A stretch of DNA of 64,000 nt from Chitinophaga oryziterrae (GTDB lineage Bacteria; Bacteroidota; Bacteroidia; Chitinophagales; Chitinophagaceae): contig NZ_WRXO01000001.1 in NCBI RefSeq assembly GCF_009758125.1, positions 1,054,001 through 1,118,000 of the forward strand. Direction: 5' to 3'. The translations under genes and the position numbers were made by a program. This document shows, piece after piece, positions 34,248 to 41,663 of this stretch (positions are counted from its first letter, which is position 1; each line of letters begins with the position of its first letter). Below the pieces are notes generated by a model. It was given only the letters and a program-made list of their open reading frames with translations. It had not been told where the DNA came from and searched no databases.

Positions 34248-35117
34248 GTGAAGAGAATGCAGCCACATATACATGATCTCCGTTTAGAGGATCTTCGGAA
34301 TTGGGGATTTGAACTGACCAATATGAAGGTTTTCCAGGAAGAGAACCGGGAGATGTTAATACATCCTTTCCGCACAAATGTGTACCATATTATTATGCCT
34401 TTCACTTATGTTGATAATCATTTATTAGATTTTGATAAGATCCCGGTGAAACCATATTCTCTTATCTTCTCTAGTAAAAACAGGGTACATCTCTTTGACC
34501 AGACAGCCGTTTATGATGGTATAGTCATTGCATTTACAGAGAACTTCTTTTGTAAGAATGATAATGATCTGTCTATGTTACAGCAGAACCCTTTATTTAA
34601 CAGCACTATCGTACAGGAAATATCTCCTGTTAATATCAGGGAATATATTGCTATTGTTGAATCTATTCAAACCGAACTGCTTCACCCTATGGATGAATTC
34701 AGTGCCGTTATTGTAAGGAACCTGGTGCATAATTTTATTATGTTATCTAACCGGGAATTCAATGCGCATAATAATGTGAATGTGGTGAAAGGACCGGATT
34801 CACAAATCACACAACGTTATTCATTATTAATAGGCCAGAATTATAAGGTGATAAAATCTGTTGCTGCTTATGCGCAACAATTAAATATTACAGAGAAAAG
34901 ATTGAATATAGCTACCAGTAATGTACTAGGTAAAACGGCTAAGATGGTCATTGACGATCATGTAGTGATAGAAGCACGGCGTATGATAGCTTTCACCAGT
35001 TTATCCGTGAAAGAGATTGGCTTTGAAATGGGATTCTCTCAGACTACCCATTTTATAAAGTATTTTACTAAACATATGGGTATGAGTCCTGCTACATTCA
35101 GGCAGCAGCATTCCTGA
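34248..35117 (+). CDS. AraC family transcriptional regulator
   Basis: 289 residues from a GTG at 34248; an ATG at 34257 is an alternative. The N-terminal region is cupin-like (RTNVYHIIMPFTYVDNHLLDFD, KPYSLIFSSKNRVHLFD). The HTH region is complete: SVAAYAQQLNITEKRLN, then LSVKEIGFEMGFSQTTHFIKYFTKH and MSPATFRQQ. It precedes an orphan exbD gene by 80 bp on the same strand; whether they share a transcript is uncertain because a palindrome lies between. Confidence 0.9.
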   Translation: MKRMQPHIHDLRLEDLRNWGFELTNMKVFQEENREMLIHPFRTNVYHIIMPFTYVDNHLLDFDKIPVKPYSLIFSSKNRVHLFDQTAVYDGIVIAFTENFFCKNDNDLSMLQQNPLFNSTIVQEISPVNIREYIAIVESIQTELLHPMDEFSAVIVRNLVHNFIMLSNREFNAHNNVNVVKGPDSQITQRYSLLIGQNYKVIKSVAAYAQQLNITEKRLNIATSNVLGKTAKMVIDDHVVIEARRMIAFTSLSVKEIGFEMGFSQTTHFIKYFTKHMGMSPATFRQQHS

Positions 35118-35131
35118 TTATACCATCAAAT

Positions 35132-35145
35132 GGCGCAATTGCGCC
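35132..35145. promoter_or_regulatory. Copy 2 of 14-bp GGCG-GCGCC motif
   Basis: GGCGCAATTGCGCC is a perfect palindrome without a loop, 14 bp after the AraC stop and 51 bp before exbD. It resembles the motif at 34200. Confidence 0.4.
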
Positions 35146-35196
35146 TTTCTATCCAGCTAAATACGGGACATCTTGCAGTTGAATAATTGAACTGCT

Positions 35197-35844
35197 ATGC
35201 CAAGGTTTAAAATGCCAAAGAAGAGTACATTAGTGGATATGACGGCCATGACGGACATGGTATTCCTCATCCTCAATTTCTTTATTATGTCTACCAGCGC
35301 TAAACCGGATGAACCGGTTGCTATCGTTACGCCTTCCTCTATTAATACACAGTTGTTGCCGGATGCAGATGTTATTCTGGTAAGTATTGATAAAACAGGC
35401 AGGGTATTCTTTAGTATGGACGGGCAACCTAAAAGAAGGAAGATGATTGAGGACCTGAACCAGCAGTTTAAACTGGGACTGGATGAGAAAGAGATGAATA
35501 TGTTTATGCTGGGAGCCAGTGTGGGTGTTGATATGAAACATCTGAAAGAGTATCTTGGCTTATCTTCTGCCAACAGGAAAAAATACAACAAGGAAACTGG
35601 TATTCCTGCAGATACTATCAATAATGAACTGGCTGTGTGGATTGAATATGCGCAGGCAGCGCAGGGAAGTAACATTAAAGCCCTGAAGTATTGTATTAAG
35701 GCAGATAATGCCACCCCTTATCCGATGGTGAAGCAAGTGATGGAAACCTTTAAGAAGAAAGGAGTACAACATTTAAATCTTGTTACTAACCTGGAAGAAG
35801 CTCCTGAAGGAACGGCTGCTGCCATGGCAAAAAATGACCGTTAA
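35197..35844 (+). CDS. ExbD/TolR family biopolymer transport protein, orphan
   Basis: 215 residues. A short cytoplasmic N-terminus (MPRFKMPKKST) precedes a single membrane helix, LVDMTAMTDMVFLILNFFIM, with the conserved Asp that carries protons in ExbD/TolR (TDM, residue 20). The periplasmic domain follows. Bacteroidota usually have two or three ExbD genes beside ExbB and TonB, but none of those partners is here. It converges with a truncated TonB-dependent receptor and overlaps its stop by 3 bp. It may work with an ExbB encoded elsewhere. Confidence 0.88.
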   Translation: MPRFKMPKKSTLVDMTAMTDMVFLILNFFIMSTSAKPDEPVAIVTPSSINTQLLPDADVILVSIDKTGRVFFSMDGQPKRRKMIEDLNQQFKLGLDEKEMNMFMLGASVGVDMKHLKEYLGLSSANRKKYNKETGIPADTINNELAVWIEYAQAAQGSNIKALKYCIKADNATPYPMVKQVMETFKKKGVQHLNLVTNLEEAPEGTAAAMAKNDR

Positions 35845-36623
35845 TTTAATCCATAGGTGAGGGTGGTATAATAAAGACCACCTATCTGAGGCCCTCCGAG
35901 GAAGGATGTGTAATAGTGATTCAGTACATTGGTAGCTCCGGCTTTTATCCTCACGGGAAGTGTGGGGAAAGCATAACTTACCTGCAGATCTACGGATCCG
36001 TTGGCCGGTACATTCCCGTTTACGAGGAATGACTGCCAGTAATAATTATCCTGCCATCTGTAGGTGATACCAGCTCCGAAATGTTTAAAGATGTGTTCTT
36101 TGCTGAGCATAATATTCGCCATCCATTTGGGTGTATTGAATCCATCTTCTAATCCATCATCAGAACTTTTCTTTGTCAGTTTCGCATATGATACTATATA
36201 ACCATTACTGAGGTCATATTTTAAACGAAGGCCAAGGCCGTAATTATAGACAGTAGTGTTGGAGTTGGTCCACATACGGTAACGGGCCTGTGTTTTTTTA
36301 TCGTATAGTGAGTAGGCAACGGAATCTGCATTTTGGGTGTTGGGAACGCTCATTTCTACCTGTGCAATAAAGGAGCTGTATTTATTGTAGTAGAAATCAA
36401 GATCAACGAGTAAACGATTGTCGAGGAATAAACCTTTGTAACCTGCTTCCAGAGAGTGAACATGTTCGGGTTTAAGATAAGTATAGCTGTTGCGTTGCAG
36501 CAGTGTTTTATTCTTTTCTATTGCAGCGTTTTTAGTTAGGCCCTGCGTATTGATATCTTTATTTACAGCTGCCAGGAATGCATCGATAGATGATTTTAGC
36601 CAGGCATATTCAAAGAGTTTCAC
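35841..36623 (-). pseudogene. TonB-dependent receptor, 5'-truncated
   Basis: About 260 codons from a GTG; a stop codon lies just upstream. Only the C-terminal strands of a TonB receptor are present: KPEHVHSLEAGYKGLFLDNRLLVDLD, RYRMWTNS, ITYRWQDNYYWQSFLVNG, VRIKAGATNVLNHYYTSFLG and a terminal aromatic strand. Full-length relatives run to 900 residues or more and carry a plug domain, absent here along with the signal peptide. The first residues (LFEYAWLKSSIDAFLAAVN) look like two receptor segments joined by a deletion. The product is probably not functional. Confidence 0.78.
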
Positions 36624-36773
36624 GAAATGTTAAACCCAAAGACACCAAAATGGAATCCTCAAAAGTAATAATGGTAGACAATTTACGAATTTTATCTGAT
36701 GGTAAAAAAGCAGACCTGGACAGCTATAATGGTTTGTTCCTTTTTCTGATGTGGTAGCGGGTGGAACTAATTA

Positions 36774-36790
36774 AAAGCTCCGTTGGAGCC
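36774..36790 (-). terminator. Weak terminator of the topB transcript
   Basis: On the minus strand GGCTCC-AAC-GGAGC is followed by TTTTAATT, about 60 bp beyond the topB stop. The stem is only 5-6 bp. No gene is visible in the rest of 36624-36850; a 35-codon plus-strand frame from 36652 is not supported. Confidence 0.5.
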
Positions 36791-36850
36791 TATTATGTTT
36801 TCTTGTATATAGAGCGTTTAACTAAATGACATTGATAGTAAATCAGTATT

Positions 36851-38965
36851 CTATTGCTCCATCTCAATATTAAAATCAGCTGTCATTACCAGTTTGCCTT
36901 CTTTTTCGGTCTCACTACCTGGAACTTTTAGTCCTTTGATCTTACCGGTTTTTCCTTTGCTTAACAGATCTGTTATTTGTTTGTCTGATAGTTTTTTGCC
37001 CAGGATCTCGAAAGGGATTTTAAAACCACATACTTTGAAATTAGCACAGCCATAAGCGGTATTGCCCTTTTTAAGCAATTGTTCTTTGCATTTAGGACAG
37101 GAGAGTTCTTCAATGACGATTGCTTTCTTCGGCTCTTTGGGTTTTGGTTCTTCTTTCTCCGGTACCGGCGGCGGATCGGGCGCTATTGTTATTGTCTTAT
37201 GGGCGTTGGTCTTTACTTCTATGGTGAGGTCCACGACCATTTGTATTAACTCCTGTTTAAAGGTTTCCATGGCGTATTCACCTTTTTCTATCAGGCGTAA
37301 CTTACGTTCCCATATACCCGTTAGCTCAGGACTTTTAAGGAGTTCCGACTGTATCGTATCTATGAGATCCATGCCGGTTTGAGTAGCAAAGATGTTCTTT
37401 TTGCGTTTCTCTATGTATTTTCTGCGGAACAGTGTTTCGATGATGTTAGCGCGGGTGGAAGGTCTGCCAATGCCATTGTCTTTGAGCAGTTCGCGCATTT
37501 CTTCATCTTCCACCTGTTTCCCGGCTGTTTCCATTGCCCTTAGCAAAGTAGCTTCTGTAAAGGCTTTAGGGGGAGTGGTTTTACCCTGGTGTACCCTTGG
37601 GGTATGCGGGCCGGTTTCTCCTACTACAAATAATGGCAATACTTTCTCTTCTTCTTCGCCTTCTTTTCTGGCGCTGACATCATTGGCATATACTTCTTTC
37701 CAGCCTGGTTCCAGGATCTGTTTACCGGTGACCTTAAACTCTACCTGTCCTACTTTCCCGAGGACGGTCGTATTAGAGATCTTACACTCCGGGTAGAAGG
37801 CCGCGATGAATCGACGGGCAATGAGGTCGTAGATGCGTTTTTCTTCCAGCCCAATACCTCCCGGGTATACGCCTGTAGGAATGATAGCATGGTGATCCGT
37901 TACCTTTTTATCGTCGAAAACGGATTTTAGTTTAGGGATAGGTTTAGCTAATATGGAGGCAGTCAGGGCGCTGTAAGGCGTCATATCCTGCATGATACCG
38001 GCAATTTTGGGGTGTAAGTCTTCCGAAAGGTAAGTGGTATCTACCCTGGGGTAGGTAACCAGTTTCTTTTCATAGAGGCTTTGCACATATTTAAGGGTAT
38101 CATCCGCAGAAAAGCCATATTTCTTATTGGCTTCCACCTGTAAGGCGGTTAAGTCGAATAAGCGGGGATTCCCTTCTTTTCCTTCTTTCTTTTCGAAAGA
38201 GGTGATTTCAAAGGGATGTTCCTTCAGGTAAGCAAGTCCTTTATTGGCTTTTTCCAGGTTGCGGAGACGTTCTATAGTAGCCGTAAATTCTGTTTCGCGA
38301 TAGATGGTTTTTAATTCCCAGTATTCTTCGGAAACGAACGCATTGATTTCTTTTTGTCGTTGTACGATCATGGCCAGGGTAGGTGTTTGTACCCTGCCGA
38401 TGGATAGTACTACTTTTCCTGAGGCGAATTTCTTCGTGAACAGGCGGGTCGCATTCATGCCTAAGAGCCAGTCGCCAATAGCGCGTGCGCTGCCTGCAGC
38501 ATATAAGTTGTTGTATTGATCGCTTTCTTTCAGTTTGGTAAAACCTTCGCGGATAGCCTGTTCTGTAAGGGAAGATATCCAGAGGCGTTTGATAGGTACG
38601 GCACATTGGGCTTTTAACAGGACCCACCGCTGAATGAGTTCTCCTTCCTGCCCGGCATCCCCGCAGTTGATGACCTCATCACAATTCTGAACGAGGTTTT
38701 CTATTACTTTGAATTGTTTTTGTACACCGGAGTTGTCTATGAGCTTGATACCGAAGCTGGATGGGATCATGGGAAGATCTTCCAGCCGCCAGTATTTCCA
38801 GTAATCAAAATAATCATGTGGTTCTTTCAGGGTACAGAAATGCCCGAAAGTCCAGGTTACCTGATAACCATTTCCTTCATAATAGCCCTCTTTGCGCTGC
38901 TTCGCACCGAGTACTTCGGCAATATCCCTTGCCACACTTGGTTTTTCGGCAATACAAACCTTCAT
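36851..38965 (-). CDS. topB: DNA topoisomerase III
   Basis: 704 residues. The Toprim start MKVCIAEKPSVARDIAEVLGA and the acidic DAGQEGELI (GDAGQEGE) are intact. The active-site Tyr305 lies in LVTYPRVDTTYL, and ALQVEANKKYGFSA and DNGIGRPSTRANIIETLF are typical of type IA enzymes. The C-terminal tail has a charged linker and a zinc-ribbon-like segment (CPKCKEQL, then CANFKVCGF). The enzyme relaxes negatively supercoiled DNA and decatenates replication or recombination intermediates. It is chromosomal in many Bacteroidota and also carried on conjugative elements, but no transfer genes are nearby. Confidence 0.96.
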   Translation of the reverse strand: MKVCIAEKPSVARDIAEVLGAKQRKEGYYEGNGYQVTWTFGHFCTLKEPHDYFDYWKYWRLEDLPMIPSSFGIKLIDNSGVQKQFKVIENLVQNCDEVINCGDAGQEGELIQRWVLLKAQCAVPIKRLWISSLTEQAIREGFTKLKESDQYNNLYAAGSARAIGDWLLGMNATRLFTKKFASGKVVLSIGRVQTPTLAMIVQRQKEINAFVSEEYWELKTIYRETEFTATIERLRNLEKANKGLAYLKEHPFEITSFEKKEGKEGNPRLFDLTALQVEANKKYGFSADDTLKYVQSLYEKKLVTYPRVDTTYLSEDLHPKIAGIMQDMTPYSALTASILAKPIPKLKSVFDDKKVTDHHAIIPTGVYPGGIGLEEKRIYDLIARRFIAAFYPECKISNTTVLGKVGQVEFKVTGKQILEPGWKEVYANDVSARKEGEEEEKVLPLFVVGETGPHTPRVHQGKTTPPKAFTEATLLRAMETAGKQVEDEEMRELLKDNGIGRPSTRANIIETLFRRKYIEKRKKNIFATQTGMDLIDTIQSELLKSPELTGIWERKLRLIEKGEYAMETFKQELIQMVVDLTIEVKTNAHKTITIAPDPPPVPEKEEPKPKEPKKAIVIEELSCPKCKEQLLKKGNTAYGCANFKVCGFKIPFEILGKKLSDKQITDLLSKGKTGKIKGLKVPGSETEKEGKLVMTADFNIEMEQ

Positions 38966-39011
38966 AATAATGCTGAATAGGGCGGCAAATATCGTATAAT
39001 TAGCGGGAATA

Positions 39012-39446
39012 TCAGCCCCTTGTCCAGATGGTAGTTCTGCCCAGTAGGGTAATACCTATATATCCTTTTATTTTCAGGCTGGTTCCATCCAGTTTCATGA
39101 AACAACTGTAGGTCTTACCACTTTTGGGATCGTAGATCTTTCCGCCGTTCCACTCACCATCATCGTAGGTGAAATTTGTAAGGATAACGAGGTTCAGGAG
39201 TAACCGGGATTTTAGTTTATTATCGGGGTTTTTGGTATCTGTTCTGGAAGAGCCATCAGGGTTAAAAATGTTCTTTCCCCAGATTATTTTTCCATAGTAT
39301 TTATTACCTGTTCTATAGATCTCGATCCTGGCATCTTTTTCTGCATTTAACCAGTTACCGAGGACCCTGTCTGCTGCCGGAGTTTGTGCGAATATGCTGC
39401 CTGTGGAAATTATAAGAATAATCAGAATGAAAGCTAATCTCTTCAT
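39012..39446 (-). CDS. DUF2147 domain-containing secreted protein
   Basis: 144 residues from ATG 39446; a longer reading to 39494 would add residues before the signal peptide. A signal peptide (ILIISTGSIFAQ) is followed by the DUF2147 pattern: VLGNWLNAEKDARIEIYRTGNKYYGKIIW, then WNGGKIYDPKSGKTYSCFMKL and LKIKGYIGITLLGRTTIWTR. The domain is a lipocalin-like barrel of unknown ligand. It lies 46 bp upstream of topB on the same strand but is functionally unrelated as far as I can see. It diverges from the 7TM-DISM gene. Confidence 0.9.
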   Translation of the reverse strand: MKRLAFILIILIISTGSIFAQTPAADRVLGNWLNAEKDARIEIYRTGNKYYGKIIWGKNIFNPDGSSRTDTKNPDNKLKSRLLLNLVILTNFTYDDGEWNGGKIYDPKSGKTYSCFMKLDGTSLKIKGYIGITLLGRTTIWTRG

Positions 39447-39503
39447 GGATGAAATTTTGAAGTAAATTAGCTTGATTTTGTCAAATCTGATCAAGATATT
39501 TTG

Positions 39504-41375
39504 ATGCGTTATTGGTATGCAGTTATATTATTGATTTTAGGGGGAAGTACTACCAGGGGCCAGCAGCCTGTACCTATTGAGAAAGGTTTATCTCAGCATA
39601 TATTCACTTATGATGAAATTGAATACCTGGAAGATCCGGGAGGGAAGTTACGTTTAGACCAGGTTATAAATGCTCCTTTTAAACCCAGCGCTGTCAGTAC
39701 TCCGCAGAATGATCATCTGGGTTCTGTTTATTGGTACAGGATCAGTATAAAGCATGATACATCGTCGCATAATTATTATCTGCTGGAGTTTTTTGACCAG
39801 ACGATAGATGAGATAACGGCTTATCTGCCGGATGGTAAGCAGGTGTTGCTGGGCGATCGTTATCCCTTTTCCCAACGCTGGTTCCGGCATAAGAATTTCG
39901 AGCTGCCGGTGGATAACAGTAAGGACGGAACGGATGTGTATTATTTCCGGCTGCGATCTGCACAAACAGCGGATGTGATTATCGTGCTGCGCTCTTTTGA
40001 TCATTTTGTTTCTTATGCGTTGTCTGAATACATGACGTTTGGGATTTTTTACGGCATGATCTTCATTTTCAGCTTTTATAACCTGATCATGTTCATTGCC
40101 ATGCGGCAACGGCAGTACCTGTATTATGTGCTGTATAACCTGAGCGTGGTGTTGTATGAGATGTGCACGGACGGTATTGCCTATCAGTGGTTATGGCCCA
40201 ATTCCCCCAACTGGAATCAGTATGCTTTTGCCTGGCCGTTGCTGAGTATGAGCATTTTTGCCCTGTTGTTTACGCGGAGCCTGTTGTATGTGGAGTTCAG
40301 GGCGCCGGTGCTGAACCGCCTGATTATGGGGGTGATAATAGCACGTTGCCTGTTCTTTTTAGCCTGTTTGTTCATCAATCCTTACTGGTTTAATTATAAG
40401 TTCATAGAGGTGATCCCGCTGGCGGTAGCATTTTATACGGGGATCCATGTATTGGCCAGGGGCTACCGGCCTGCCCGGTTTTTTGTGCTGGGGTATAGCT
40501 TTTTGTTTGTGGGATTTATGCTCAAGTTTTTCATTATGCTTGGGTATAGCTGGCTGAACTTCGGGATTGTGAGTTATTATAGCCTGAGTTTCTGTTTTAT
40601 CCTGGAGATGTTCTTTTTGTCTTTTGCGGTGGGGGACAAGGTACGTTTGCTGAAAAAGAAAAGGGATAAGGCCAGGCGGATGATGATCCGGCAGATGACG
40701 GAGAATGCCAGGCTGAAGGATAACCTGAATATAGAACTGGAAGCACAGGTAAAGGCCAGGACGAAGGAGTTATCTGAGCAGGCTGGGGTAATTGCGGAGC
40801 AGAATGAGATCCTGACAGAGACGAATGCGTTATTAGAAAGCCAGGCAGCGGAGATTTCCCGTATGAATGCGTTGCTGGCACAGGATAATATACAGTTGCA
40901 GACCAATGTGGAGAAGGTGAGCAGGGCCAGGGCCTTGTCTACTTCCCTTGATTTTGAGGAGTTCAGCAAGATTTATCCTGATAAAGAAAGCTGTTTGCAG
41001 TTTCTGGCAGATTTAAAATGGACCGGGACATTTCATTGCCGTAAGTGCGGGAATGAGCATTATTATGCCGGTCATCAGCCTTTTAGCAGGCGTTGCAGTA
41101 AGTGTGGGTATGAGGAGTCGGCTACAGCTTATACTATCTATCAGAATATCCGTATCCCTATTAATAAAGCGTTTTATCTCACTTTCCTCGTGTATTCCAC
41201 TAAAGGGAAGATTTCTTCCCATAAACTGTCTGATATCCTCGAAATCAGGCAAAGTACCTGCTGGTCTTATGCAACCCGGATCATTAAGATGATGGATGAA
41301 AGGAAGAAGGAATTGAAGCAGGCGAATGGTCAGGGCTGGAGTTTGCTGGTCTTAGACGACGAAGTGCGCGGTTAA
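39504..41375 (+). CDS. 7TM-DISM sensor fused to IS1595-type zinc-ribbon DNA-binding region
   Basis: About 623 residues from ATG 39504 (a TTG precedes it). Order: signal peptide (to about 20); extracellular 7TMR-DISMED2 beta domain (about 30-165); seven membrane helices of the 7TM-DISM family (about 175-378, with FGIFYGMIFIFSFYN); a coiled coil (about 380-478); then a cytoplasmic module with two CxxC pairs (Cys513/516 in CRKCG and Cys532/535 in CSKCG), followed by AYTIYQNIRIPINKAFYL and an HTH-like KISSHKLSDILEIRQSTCW. This last part matches the N-terminal zinc ribbon and HTH of IS1595 transposases, without the catalytic domain. It looks like a membrane-bound transcription regulator for the susCD operon downstream. 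That role is an inference. Confidence 0.85.
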   Translation: MRYWYAVILLILGGSTTRGQQPVPIEKGLSQHIFTYDEIEYLEDPGGKLRLDQVINAPFKPSAVSTPQNDHLGSVYWYRISIKHDTSSHNYYLLEFFDQTIDEITAYLPDGKQVLLGDRYPFSQRWFRHKNFELPVDNSKDGTDVYYFRLRSAQTADVIIVLRSFDHFVSYALSEYMTFGIFYGMIFIFSFYNLIMFIAMRQRQYLYYVLYNLSVVLYEMCTDGIAYQWLWPNSPNWNQYAFAWPLLSMSIFALLFTRSLLYVEFRAPVLNRLIMGVIIARCLFFLACLFINPYWFNYKFIEVIPLAVAFYTGIHVLARGYRPARFFVLGYSFLFVGFMLKFFIMLGYSWLNFGIVSYYSLSFCFILEMFFLSFAVGDKVRLLKKKRDKARRMMIRQMTENARLKDNLNIELEAQVKARTKELSEQAGVIAEQNEILTETNALLESQAAEISRMNALLAQDNIQLQTNVEKVSRARALSTSLDFEEFSKIYPDKESCLQFLADLKWTGTFHCRKCGNEHYYAGHQPFSRRCSKCGYEESATAYTIYQNIRIPINKAFYLTFLVYSTKGKISSHKLSDILEIRQSTCWSYATRIIKMMDERKKELKQANGQGWSLLVLDDEVRG

Positions 41376-41388
41376 GAAATAATTGAAG

Positions 41389-41497
41389 GGTATCCAAGCG
41401 TATCAGCATCTCTAATCAAATTAATGGAAAATCCCTGTCTTTCCTTTCATTATCAGTACTTTTCTCACTAATCCTTTTATGGTATCCAAGCGTATCA
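41389..41497. repeat. 17-bp direct repeat upstream of susC
   Basis: GGTATCCAAGCGTATCA occurs exactly at 41389-41405 and again at 41481-41497, 92 bp apart, in the 288-bp gap between the 7TM-DISM gene and susC. Each copy holds GTATC twice, 10 bp apart. These are strong candidates for binding sites of the adjacent zinc-ribbon regulator. The rest of the gap holds a weak -7-like TATCTTTA at about 41570. Confidence 0.8.
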
Positions 41498-41663
41498 TAT
41501 TTCTCATAAGTAATTAAAAACCAATTATTTGTGAAGATTTTTTTTATTTCGGAATACTAAATCCCCTTATCTTTATACCATCGTTGTGAAAGAAGTCATG
41601 TTATGAGAGAATACCTATGCTTAGTTCACAGATCCTTATTCCACAATTAAGAACTGACACATT

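Noticed and set aside
36652..36757. 35-codon plus-strand frame in the gap beside topB
   Set aside because: Too short, no promoter or family features; treated as chance.
36851..38965. Conjugative element signalled by topB
   Set aside because: No transfer, mobilisation or integrase genes flank it; the gene is common on Bacteroidota chromosomes.
40920..41375. Insertion sequence of the IS1595 type
   Set aside because: Only the zinc ribbon and HTH are present, in frame with a membrane sensor. The catalytic domain and terminal inverted repeats are absent.
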